A stretch of DNA of 5,135 bases from an uncultured bacterium (lineage in GTDB: Bacteria > Bacillota > Clostridia > Lachnospirales > Lachnospiraceae): contig CAMNLO010000147.1 of NCBI GenBank assembly GCA_946543095.1, positions 1 through 5,135 of the forward strand, in the 5' to 3' direction. The notes beneath the pieces are model-generated. The model did no database searches and was not told the DNA's origin. It worked only from the letters and a program-made list of their open reading frames with translations. Both the position numbers and the translations under genes were made by a program. Below, piece after piece: positions 1 through 5,135 of the stretch (position 1 is the first letter of the stretch; the number at the start of each line of letters is the position of its first letter).

Positions 1-199
1 GGAGGTCGTTTAATTTCAGCAGAGACTGGATCAGCGGAAACCCGGGGCCCGGAAGGAGGATATCATCCTCATGCTCCCTCTCATAGGCCACAAAGCTTTT
101 CGCTCCCTCCGCCTCAAAAATGGCGTTCTCCTTGCTCATATCAAACAGGGCTCTTGAGGAGACACCGATAACCAGCTTGTTTTCCAGACTGTATGCCAT
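1..199 (-). CDS. 5'-nucleotidase, N-terminal fragment (cut by window edge)
   Basis: Only the first 66 codons are present; the frame is open to base 1 and the rest lies outside the window. The fragment begins MAYSLENKLVIGVSSRALFD and continues with an acidic stretch (EREHEDD, about residues 40-46) and a PGPGFPLIQSLLKLND segment (about 50-65). From memory this matches the N-terminus of the bacterial 5'-nucleotidase family related to cytosolic 5'-nucleotidase 1A (Pfam 5-nucleotidase, PF06189). Members dephosphorylate nucleoside monophosphates and are usually about 300 residues. The early VIGVSSRALFD segment is where the family carries its first catalytic loop. The start is the ATG at 197-199. 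No good ribosome binding site sits at normal distance; the nearest purine-rich match, GAGGAAG, is 16 bases upstream and belongs to palindromic repeat copy 1. The catalytic core is not visible, so activity cannot be judged. Confidence 0.8.
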   Translation of the reverse strand, partial: MAYSLENKLVIGVSSRALFDMSKENAIFEAEGAKSFVAYEREHEDDILLPGPGFPLIQSLLKLNDL

Positions 200-211
200 A
201 GTGATTTCTTT

Positions 212-336
212 CGTACTTCCTCACATGCCGCTTTCGCGGCATGCCTGAGGAGCATTCGCATATGCGGATTCTCCGGCAGGATCAGTGCAATTTGGGCCGA
301 CTGCGGTACAAATGTGAATATGAAAAAGCAGCTATC
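212..336 (-). repeat. Palindromic intergenic element, copy 1
   Basis: Read on the minus strand, this fills the gap between the DUF1653 stop and the 5'-nucleotidase start. It aligns by eye, with single-base gaps, to copy 2 over about 120 bases. Shared blocks include GATAGC, TTTTT, CATTTGT, TGCACTGATCC, CGGAGAA, CTCCTCAGG, GCCGC, AGCGGCAT and GAGGAAGTA. Its stems are ATTTG/CAAAT (290-294 with 309-313), GGAG/CTCC around a CGCATATGCG core (249-274), and a perfect 8-base CATGCCGC/GCGGCATG stem (224-231 with 236-243). The last stem is extended by TCCTCA/TGAGGA (218-223 with 246-251). On the minus strand the last stem is closed by a GAAA loop, a GNRA tetraloop. That favours the minus strand as the RNA-forming strand. 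Confidence 0.8.
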
Positions 337-910
337 TGGCCGATCTTTCATACTTGTCCCGCATCTGCAGGCAGTATTTCAGCTCGTTATAGCGATCCTC
401 CAGCTCTCCCGCCTTCACCTCGATATCCAGCGCCACAGCCATGGTGTCCACCATTTCATCCGTCAGAGTCCTGTGCATCTGGGACAGGAGCTTCAATCTG
501 TCGGAGGCTCTTCTGGAATCCAGAAACTCTAACAGCAGGGGCGGCAGAGAGCTGTCCTCCTTCCTTTCCGCATCGAACGCCTGATGGGAGGAAGAAACGG
601 GCTTATTCTCCGTCCTTTCCTCCGGAAGCGCCTCTTCTTTCGCTTCCTTCAGGACCTCCATGGTCTTTTTCTGCACTTTTTCAAAGCGCCATTCCTGGGT
701 AACATTCGGATATTTCGTCCTGTCCACCCTACTCATGAACATGGAAAGGGGCCTGGCGTACACCCGGAAGCTGCCGTACAGAGCCTGGTACACCACCAGG
801 TCTTCCCCGGTTTCCGAATGGACCGCCAGGGTCACGATCTGGTACAGCCTTCCCTTGAAATGCCGGTAGAGCTCCTGGGGCGCCGGTTTTGGTCTCGCTG
901 TGTTTTCCAT
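332..910 (-). CDS. DUF1653 domain protein with C-terminal extension
   Basis: A 192-residue soluble protein without signal peptide or membrane segment. Residues about 13-75 form a DUF1653 domain (PF07866), recognised by LYRHFKGRLYQIV, HSETGEDLVVYQALYG and RPLSMFMSRVD. This is a small fold found alone in many bacteria; its biochemical role is not established. A charged, Glu/Lys-rich linker (about 78-125) leads to a C-terminal region (about 125-192) predicted by eye to be helical. It contains LLLEFLDSR and DEMVDTMAVALDIEVKAGELEDRYNELKYCLQ, an arrangement I recall from clostridial DUF1653 proteins. The ATG at 908-910 is the only sensible start, since an in-frame TGA lies four codons upstream and the domain begins soon after. 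The ribosome binding site is poor: only TTGGG lies upstream. The gene sits between two palindromic repeat copies, with its TAG stop inside the edge of copy 1. Confidence 0.85.
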   Translation of the reverse strand: MENTARPKPAPQELYRHFKGRLYQIVTLAVHSETGEDLVVYQALYGSFRVYARPLSMFMSRVDRTKYPNVTQEWRFEKVQKKTMEVLKEAKEEALPEERTENKPVSSSHQAFDAERKEDSSLPPLLLEFLDSRRASDRLKLLSQMHRTLTDEMVDTMAVALDIEVKAGELEDRYNELKYCLQMRDKYERSAR

Positions 911-918
911 ATTAAACC

Positions 919-1060
919 CAATTCAGGAGCGTTAGCGACGGGCGGGCCGAGTTTCAGATTCGGCTCTGCCATCAATCAATTTGCGACGCTCCGGCGCAAA
1001 TTGCGGTGTGAAAAATCAGTGCATCCAACGGAACCAAAGGTTCCGTATGATTTTTCACAC
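919..1060 (-). repeat. Palindromic intergenic element, diverged copy 3
   Basis: This lies between the xth stop and the DUF1653 start. It has the same order of modules as copy 2, but only short stretches of sequence are shared. On the minus strand it contains an A/T-tract stem (1006-1018 with 1048-1060), a perfect 9-base CAATTTGCG/CGCAAATTG stem (977-985 with 995-1003), a spacer with GATTGAT, and a GGGCCGA/TCGGCTC stem with one G-T pair (944-950 with 960-966). It ends with CGCTCCTGA, resembling TGCTCCTCA of copy 1. The A/T-tract stem encloses an extra ACGGAACC/GGTTCCGT hairpin not seen in the other copies. The final GCCGC/GCGGC module is missing. Membership in the family is likely but less sure than for copies 1 and 2. 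Confidence 0.6.
1006..1060 (-). terminator. Nested hairpin at the xth stop codon, possible terminator
   Basis: The outer arms GTGTGAAAAATCA (1006-1018) and TGATTTTTCACAC (1048-1060) are perfect 13-base inverted repeats. Inside sits a perfect 8-base hairpin, ACGGAACC/GGTTCCGT (1028-1035 with 1039-1046), with a three-base loop. The outer stem begins on the last base of the xth TAG. The T tract follows the inner hairpin by about ten bases instead of directly, so it is not a textbook intrinsic terminator. Termination or 3'-end protection of the xth transcript is an inference from position. Confidence 0.45.
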
Positions 1061-1812
1061 TATGTCAACCTCAATTCCACGGGGCAGTGATCGCTTCCCA
1101 TGATCTCCGGATGAATGGATGCGTCCTGCAGTCTGTCTGAAAGCTCAGCGGAAGCCAGGAAATAGTCGATGCGCCAGCCCACATTCTTCTCCCTGGCCCT
1201 GCCCATATAGGACCACCAGGAATAGGCTCCCTCCAGGTCAGGGTAGAAATGCCGGAAGGTGTCGATCCAGCCGGTGTCCAGCAGGATCCCGAATTTCTCC
1301 CGCTCCTCATCCGTAAAGCCGGCATTCCCCCGGTTGGTCTTCGGGTTTTTCAGATCGATCTCCCGGTGGGCCACATTCATGTCCCCGCATACGATGACGG
1401 GCTTTTCCTTCCTGAGCGTGTTTAAATACTCCCGGAAGGCATCCTCCCACTCCATGCGGTAGGACAGCCTGGTCAGCTCTCTCTGGGCATTGGGGGTGTA
1501 GACCGTGCAGACAAAGAACTCCGGATATTTCAGGGTAATGAGCCTGCCCTCCGTATCGTGCTCCGGGATCCCCATGCCATACCGCACCTCCTGTGCCTCT
1601 TGTTTCGCGAAGACAGCCGTGCCGGAATATCCCTTCTTTTCCGCGTAATTCCAGTAGCTGTGATAGCCCTCTGGGGCAAAGTCGATCTGGCCCTCCTGGA
1701 GCTTGGTCTCCTGGAGACAGAAGAAATCCGCGTCCGCCTCCTTAAAATAGTCCTCGAAGCCCTTTTTGACGCAGGCCCGAAGCCCGTTTACATTCCATGA
1801 GATCAGTTTCAT
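1060..1812 (-). CDS. xth: Exonuclease III-family AP endonuclease
   Basis: A 250-residue member of the endonuclease/exonuclease/phosphatase fold, ExoIII/ExoA branch, at the usual family length. It cuts DNA 5' to abasic sites and trims 3' blocking groups in base excision repair, with a divalent metal. The catalytic set is complete: N7 in SWNVNGLRA, metal ligand E35 in CLQETK, Y105 in VYTPNAQ, D144 and N146 in CGDMNVAH, D216 in WRIDYF, and the terminal D241-H242 pair in GSDHCPVE. The WSYMGRARE segment (about 200-208) fits the DNA-binding loop. I chose the ATG at 1810-1812 because the protein there begins MKLISWN as in the family and AAAAGGA lies 8 bases upstream. A longer reading frame to 1920 would translate the intergenic hairpins. 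The TAG stop touches the outer arm of a large hairpin (1006-1060). A promoter is not obvious. Confidence 0.96.
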   Translation of the reverse strand: MKLISWNVNGLRACVKKGFEDYFKEADADFFCLQETKLQEGQIDFAPEGYHSYWNYAEKKGYSGTAVFAKQEAQEVRYGMGIPEHDTEGRLITLKYPEFFVCTVYTPNAQRELTRLSYRMEWEDAFREYLNTLRKEKPVIVCGDMNVAHREIDLKNPKTNRGNAGFTDEEREKFGILLDTGWIDTFRHFYPDLEGAYSWWSYMGRAREKNVGWRIDYFLASAELSDRLQDASIHPEIMGSDHCPVELRLT

Positions 1813-1820
1813 AGATCCGG

Positions 1821-1827
1821 TCCTTTT
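1821..1827 (-). promoter_or_regulatory. Ribosome binding site of xth
   Basis: Read on the minus strand this is AAAAGGA, 8 bases before the ATG at 1812. It decides the start of the AP endonuclease against the longer open frame that extends to 1920. Confidence 0.7.
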
Positions 1828-1851
1828 GTGGTCTTCATCACACTGATCAAA

Positions 1852-1887
1852 GTATGTAAAAACTGCTCGATAGCAGTTTTTACATAC
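1852..1887. terminator. Perfect 16-base stem-loop, candidate bidirectional terminator
   Basis: GTATGTAAAAACTGCT and AGCAGTTTTTACATAC are exact inverted repeats around a four-base CGAT loop. The core CTGCT/AGCAG is flanked by AAAAA on one side and TTTTT on the other, so a hairpin followed by a U tract forms on either strand. It lies 106 bases after the fprA stop and 39 bases before the xth start, where it could end fprA transcripts. The GC-poor core makes the strength uncertain. It is also the first module of repeat copy 2. Confidence 0.5.
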
Positions 1888-1991
1888 CTGCATTTGTGCC
1901 GCTGGCGGCGCAAAATGCACTGATCCAATCGGAGAAATCGCATTCGCAATTTCTCCTCAGGCTGCCGCTGAAGCGGCATTGGAGGAAGTAT
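1852..1991 (+). repeat. Palindromic intergenic element, copy 2 (most complete)
   Basis: Plus orientation, opposite to copies 1 and 3 and to the flanking genes, between the xth start and the fprA stop. Four modules follow in order. First is a perfect 16-base stem (1852-1867 with 1872-1887). Second is CATTTGTGCCGC paired with GCGGCGCAAAATG, with one bulge (1891-1917). Third is GGAGAAAT/ATTTCTCC (1931-1938 with 1949-1956). Fourth is TGCCGC/GCGGCA with a TGAA loop (1963-1968 with 1973-1978), followed by GGAGGAAGTATG. Many differences from copy 1 fall in both arms of a stem or in loops, as expected if the fold is maintained. Confidence 0.8.
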
Positions 1992-1993
1992 GC

Positions 1994-3181
1994 CTATTTG
2001 CTCAGGGCATCCGCCAGCGAAGAAAGGGCCGCTTCGGACTCCTCATTCAGGGCGGACTTTATCGTCACCATGGGCTCCAGGAGCTCAATGTTCTTCATCC
2101 CCTCAAAATAAGCCTTCATCAGCTTGCCGCTCATGGGAGCCCAGGTACCGTTTTCGATGATGCCGACTCTCCTGTTCTGGTATGCTTTTCCTTTTAAGTG
2201 GATCAGGAACTCTTCCATCGTAGGATAGATTCCCGCATCATAAGTGGTGGCGGCAGCCACAAGACGGTCGTAAACAAAGGCCTGGGCCAGCGCTTCCGCG
2301 GGATCCGTTCTGGCCAGATCCAGCACCAGGACCTCCACGCCTTTTTCCCGAAGCTTCTCCGCCAGGGCATCGGCAGCTGCGGCAGTGTGGCCGTAGACGC
2401 CGGCGAAGGCGATGAGGACTCCCTGCTTCTCTGCGGTGTAGGAGGACCAGAGCTGATAACAGTTTATGTAGTGGGATAAGTCTCCCGAAAGGGCCGGGCC
2501 GTGAAGGGGCAGGATCCTTTTGATCTCCAGTGCAGAGGCTTTCTTTAAGAGCCCCTGGGCCTGCGCCCCGTATTTTCCTACGATATTCAGATAATAGCGC
2601 CTGGCCTCAGCATCCCAGCTTCCATCCTTATACTCTGCCAGAATGTCCGGCTTTCCCTTCTGCTCCGGCAGCGCCCCGAAGCGTCCGAAGGCATCGGCGG
2701 AAAACAGAACCTGCTCCGCCTTTTCATAGGTCACCATGACCTCCGGCCAGTGAACCATGGGAGCCATGCAAAACACCAGCGTATGGCTGCCGAGGGAAAG
2801 CTCCTCGTTCTCCTTCACTGTGATCCTCTGTCCCTCCGGGATCAGCCCCGGGAAGAACTGGTCCGCCATCTGGAAGGTCTTGGCGTTTCCCACCGCCTTT
2901 GTGTCCGGGAAATTATGGAAAAAGGCATCCAGACTTGCGGAATGATCCGGCTCCATATGGGAGATCACGATATAATCCGGCGTCCTGCCCTCCAGGGCAT
3001 TGGTGAGATTGGAGATCCATGCTCCCGTCATTCGCTGATCCGCGGTATCAAAGACTGCGGTCTTTTCATCCAGGATCACATAGGAATTATAGGAGATCCC
3101 GTCCACATCGTACTGTCCTTCAAAAAGATCGATGTCGTGATCGTTGACACCGATATAAACAATGCTGTCTGTAATATGCAT
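1994..3181 (-). CDS. fprA: FprA-family A-type flavodiiron protein
   Basis: A 395-residue cytoplasmic flavodiiron protein. Such enzymes reduce O2 to water (and in some cases NO to N2O), using electrons usually delivered by rubredoxin, and protect anaerobes from oxygen. The N-terminal metallo-beta-lactamase-like domain (about 1-250) carries the full diiron ligand set: H75, E77, D79 and H80 in SHMEPDHSAS, H144 in MVHWPE, D163 in SADAFG and H227 in LPLHGP. The C-terminal flavodoxin domain (about 254-395) has an FMN phosphate loop at FAGVYGHT (259-266). There is no fused rubredoxin or flavin reductase domain, so this is the simple class A form. The start is the ATG at 3179-3181, with GGAGG 7 bases upstream. 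An in-frame TTG at 3187 lies directly against that site and is rejected. The gene has its own likely promoter and is followed by repeat copy 2. O2 versus NO preference cannot be told from the sequence. Confidence 0.96.
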   Translation of the reverse strand: MHITDSIVYIGVNDHDIDLFEGQYDVDGISYNSYVILDEKTAVFDTADQRMTGAWISNLTNALEGRTPDYIVISHMEPDHSASLDAFFHNFPDTKAVGNAKTFQMADQFFPGLIPEGQRITVKENEELSLGSHTLVFCMAPMVHWPEVMVTYEKAEQVLFSADAFGRFGALPEQKGKPDILAEYKDGSWDAEARRYYLNIVGKYGAQAQGLLKKASALEIKRILPLHGPALSGDLSHYINCYQLWSSYTAEKQGVLIAFAGVYGHTAAAADALAEKLREKGVEVLVLDLARTDPAEALAQAFVYDRLVAAATTYDAGIYPTMEEFLIHLKGKAYQNRRVGIIENGTWAPMSGKLMKAYFEGMKNIELLEPMVTIKSALNEESEAALSSLADALSK

Positions 3182-3187
3182 GATCAA

Positions 3188-3193
3188 ACCTCC
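3188..3193 (-). promoter_or_regulatory. Ribosome binding site of fprA
   Basis: GGAGGT on the minus strand. The GGAGG core ends 7 bases before the ATG at 3181. It is the strongest such site in the window and excludes the upstream TTG as start. Confidence 0.8.
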
Positions 3194-3204
3194 ATAACCG
3201 TTTC

Positions 3205-3234
3205 AGTATACCATACTCCCGGGCCGATTGAAAA
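3205..3234 (-). promoter_or_regulatory. Putative sigma-A promoter of fprA
   Basis: On the minus strand TATACT (3205-3210) matches the -10 consensus at 5 of 6 and is preceded by TGG (3211-3213), an extended -10 element. TTTTCA (3229-3234), 18 bases further upstream, is a weak -35 with 4 of 6 matches. Transcription would begin near 3198, giving a leader of about 17 bases containing the GGAGG site. A short inverted repeat, AGTAT-ACC-ATACT (3205-3217), covers the -10 and could be an operator, but it may be chance. The position in a 61-base gap fits independent fprA transcription. Confidence 0.5.
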
Positions 3235-3242
3235 CGCCGATG

Positions 3243-3776
3243 CTATTCCTTCCGGGTCAGGCCGAAGGAAAGCCATACCCATTCCGTCTCCCTGCCATCC
3301 GGCTCTCTTAAAAGAATTGTCCTCTCCCCGGAAACATCAAAGCTCTTCACCTCGATCCCCAGCTTTGAGCTCATCCAGATGGGCTTCAGCCGGTCCTCCT
3401 GAAAGCTGTAGATGAAAATATGCTGGGAAAAGCCCGTCTCATCCCGAGTCACCCAGGTGGGCTTGTGCTCTCCGTAGCTCCCCCGTTTCCAGACTAACAG
3501 GATCAGCTCCTCCGCTCCGTCTCCGTTGATGTCAAAGTACAGAAAATCCTGTACATGGGTAAAGAGAGGAGTCTTATAGAATTCCTTTCCATCCTGCTCA
3601 ATGGAAAGACGTCTGTCATGAAGGGAAATGACCCGCTCGGCCGTAAGTCTGTCCCGGCTCTGCCATTCGATCCATTCCGGAAGAAAGGCTCCCATGAGCC
3701 AGAACATAAGGGCCGTGAAGAAAAACACCGCCGCCGGGATTAAGAGCCACAGATGCTTTTTCAGTTTAATAATCAT
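3243..3776 (-). CDS. Small membrane-anchored protein with FG-GAP/VCBS-like loop, function unknown
   Basis: A 177-residue protein with a short basic N-terminus (MIIKLKKH) and one hydrophobic segment at about residues 9-32. It is probably a signal anchor that leaves the rest outside the membrane. Residues 80-95 read YFDINGDGAEELILLV, an Asp-rich loop (D82, N84, D86, E90) like the calcium-binding loops of FG-GAP/VCBS repeats. Only one repeat is present. An aromatic-rich tail follows, with WKRGSYGEHKPTWV, FSQHIFIYSF, IWMSSKLG and WVWLSFGL. I have seen such tails in hypothetical proteins of gut Firmicutes but know no function. The ATG at 3774-3776 is chosen because it overlaps the upstream DUF3160 stop by 11 bases, starts just before the hydrophobic segment, and avoids the unlikely 36-residue extension of the open frame. 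Its own ribosome binding site is weak, so translational coupling to DUF3160 is likely. Confidence 0.75.
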   Translation of the reverse strand: MIIKLKKHLWLLIPAAVFFFTALMFWLMGAFLPEWIEWQSRDRLTAERVISLHDRRLSIEQDGKEFYKTPLFTHVQDFLYFDINGDGAEELILLVWKRGSYGEHKPTWVTRDETGFSQHIFIYSFQEDRLKPIWMSSKLGIEVKSFDVSGERTILLREPDGRETEWVWLSFGLTRKE

Positions 3777-5135
3777 AGCGGACTCTGTAGGGATCCGTCC
3801 AGGCGGGCTGCTCCACCTCCGGGCTTTCCCAGTGGTATTCCCCGTCGTCATCCGGATCGATCCCCAGCATGATCCTCCATTCACGATCTGTCAGCCGCTT
3901 GTCAATGGGCTGTTCAAACTGATAGAAGCTGAAGACAGAGCCTCTTGCCAGCCTGAGTTTTCCTTCTACCGGCACCACCGCCACGATCATGGAGGGATTC
4001 CCGTTGGCCAGCTGGAGGACGCTTCCGTTGGGATCCGTGGCCACATCCACGGCCAGAGCCGCAGGGAACATCTGGCTGGTGAAATACTCTCCCTCCGCCT
4101 CGTCCTTGTAGACCTCCTGCCAGAAATGCTCGATCTCGCCGCCGTAGATCCGGATCAGCTCAAATTCCTCCTCTGTGGGCAGCTCCCCCTTCAGCTCCTT
4201 TTCAGCAATGATCCGAAGGCTTTCTGAAAGCTCTGAAAGCCTCGTAAGGTCCTGTCTCGCATCCCGGGAGAGCATATCGAATCCCGCAAGGCCCTCCATC
4301 GTCCCCTCCGCCAGGGCCGTGAACCGGGAAAACACCAGAGGCTCCGGCTCCACATAGCCCCTGTCGTCCAGGACCTCCTCTTCGCCGCCGCCCATTTCCG
4401 CGATCATCTGCTTGCTGTAGAGCACCGTATCATGTTTCAGCTCCGTAAAGCTGCCCAAAAAGCACTCCAGATCCTTCCTGAGCCAGTTCTCGGACTGCAT
4501 AAAAGCCGGGCAGCCCTCTGCCTTTTTTTCCAGAAGAGGCTGTAAGGTGTAGATCCAGGCCGCATAGAGGCTGGCGTTCCAAAGGGAATCATCCGCCTCC
4601 CCGATCCCCTCTTTCAACAGCTCATAGTTCTCCGTGTATCCGTCATAATCCGTGGCTCCAAGCTCTGTATCCAGGATCTGATAAGCGATGTCGGAGCCCA
4701 GCACCGCCGGCACATCCAGCGCATCCGGCAGCATACGCCTGTCCCCTCCGCTGTTTTCCTTCACATTGCTGTAGGTCAGCTGCTGGAAGATGGCTTCGTC
4801 GATGGAGAAGCGCTGTCCCATGAAACGAAAGCCCTTGTTCTCCTTTGCCTTATCCGTTTTCCCACCATCATCCGGCATGGGCACGGAATTGATCATGGGC
4901 GGTTCCAGCTCTGCCGTCAGCTGATGAAAGCTCTCAAAGCCTTCTTCATCCAGGACCAGCTCAGAGATATCGATCTTTGAGGGCTCTTCCCCGTATGCCT
5001 CTTCGATCAGGGGGATATACTCGCAGATCCCGTTGTCATCGCTGGCTCCCGCAAAGAAGCTGGTCACCAGGTAGATGGCCTCCCAGTCGGCATAAGCCTT
5101 CTCGTCCACAAGGAGGCTCATCAGCAGGGCGCTCA
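3766..5135 (-). CDS. DUF3160 domain protein, N-terminus cut by window edge
   Basis: The frame is open through base 5135. The visible part is 455 residues, starting four codons before an internal Met at 5121 (ALLMSLLVDEKAY), so the true start is outside. The segment matches my memory of DUF3160 (PF11369), whose full proteins are typically 600-800 residues and often carry an N-terminal lipoprotein or secretion signal. Marker segments, numbered from the Met at 5121, are: TSFFAGASDDNG (20-31), NKGFRFMGQRFSID (95-108), RRMLPDALDVPAVLGS (128-143), SFTELKHDTVLYSKQ (224-238), EMGGGEEE (242-249), DDRGYVEPEP (252-261), ELIRIYGGEIEHFW (321-334), VDVATDPNGSVL (358-369) and QPIDKRLTDREWR (404-416). The composition is acidic, with no membrane segment in the visible part. 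No reaction is known for the family. It overlaps the next gene by 11 bases, suggesting a two-gene unit acting at the cell surface. Confidence 0.88.
   Translation of the reverse strand, partial: SALLMSLLVDEKAYADWEAIYLVTSFFAGASDDNGICEYIPLIEEAYGEEPSKIDISELVLDEEGFESFHQLTAELEPPMINSVPMPDDGGKTDKAKENKGFRFMGQRFSIDEAIFQQLTYSNVKENSGGDRRMLPDALDVPAVLGSDIAYQILDTELGATDYDGYTENYELLKEGIGEADDSLWNASLYAAWIYTLQPLLEKKAEGCPAFMQSENWLRKDLECFLGSFTELKHDTVLYSKQMIAEMGGGEEEVLDDRGYVEPEPLVFSRFTALAEGTMEGLAGFDMLSRDARQDLTRLSELSESLRIIAEKELKGELPTEEEFELIRIYGGEIEHFWQEVYKDEAEGEYFTSQMFPAALAVDVATDPNGSVLQLANGNPSMIVAVVPVEGKLRLARGSVFSFYQFEQPIDKRLTDREWRIMLGIDPDDDGEYHWESPEVEQPAWTDPYRVRYDY

Noticed and set aside
241..702. Open frame of 153 residues on the plus strand
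   Set aside because: Pro/Ser-rich translation antisense to the DUF1653 gene and running through repeat copy 1; no family features.
899..917. TTTAAT just before the DUF1653 ATG as a -10 box
   Set aside because: It touches the start codon, leaving no room for a transcription start before the ATG, and no -35 is visible.
1813..1920. Longer N-terminus for the AP endonuclease, starting at 1920
   Set aside because: It would translate the 16-base palindrome and part of the repeat. The family begins at MKLISWN, and a ribosome binding site lies 8 bases before that ATG.
212..1991. CRISPR array or tandem repeat
   Set aside because: The copies are hundreds of bases apart, in both orientations, diverged, and separated by genes; there are no spacers.
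3182..3187. TTG start for fprA giving two extra residues
   Set aside because: The TTG directly abuts the GGAGG site, leaving no spacing. The ATG at 3181 has ideal spacing.
2750..3415. Open frame of 221 residues on the plus strand
   Set aside because: It is the antisense shadow of fprA and the neighbouring gene, crosses the fprA promoter, and resembles no protein family.
3777..3884. Longer N-terminus for the FG-GAP-like protein, starting at 3884
   Set aside because: The extra 36 residues lie wholly inside the DUF3160 gene, have unlikely composition, and would put the hydrophobic anchor far from the N-terminus.
3628..4227. Open frame of 199 residues on the plus strand
   Set aside because: It is antisense to the DUF3160 gene and its partner, both of which have clear family features. 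The plus-strand translation has none.

Overview
The window is a compact bacterial segment of about 50-55% GC. All six recognisable genes lie on the minus strand, so they are transcribed from high to low coordinates. The gene repertoire (DUF3160 protein, stand-alone FprA-type flavodiiron protein, DUF1653 protein, cytosolic-type 5'-nucleotidase) and the strong GGAGG-type ribosome binding site at fprA suggest an anaerobic gut Firmicute, most likely a Lachnospiraceae/Clostridium cluster XIVa relative. This assignment is an inference from recognised families; no database was searched.

In transcription order the layout is as follows. (1) 5135-3766: a DUF3160 protein whose N-terminus is cut by the window edge. 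(2) 3776-3243: a small membrane-anchored protein with an FG-GAP-like Asp-rich loop; its start overlaps the DUF3160 stop by 11 bases. (3) A 61-base gap with a probable promoter, then fprA, a flavodiiron O2/NO reductase (3181-1994). (4) A 181-base gap filled by a palindromic repeat, then xth, an exonuclease III-type AP endonuclease (1812-1060). (5) A 149-base gap made of a related palindromic element, then a DUF1653 protein with a C-terminal extension (910-332). (6) A 132-base gap made of a third related element, then the first 66 codons of a 5'-nucleotidase (199-1).

The genes do not form one clear pathway. The only plausible functional pairing is fprA (oxygen removal) beside xth (repair of oxidised DNA). 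DUF3160 and its small partner look translationally coupled.

The most notable feature is that all three gaps in the left half are occupied by diverged copies of one modular palindromic element of about 120-140 bases. Two copies are in minus orientation (212-336, 919-1060) and one is in plus orientation (1852-1991). Each is a string of stem-loops: an A/T-tract hairpin, a hairpin of the AATTTGCG...CGCAAATT type, a GGAG...CTCC hairpin, and a GCCGC...GCGGC hairpin ending in a Shine-Dalgarno-like GAGGAAG. Sequence differs between copies but the stems are largely kept. There is no gene-free stretch over 300 bases.
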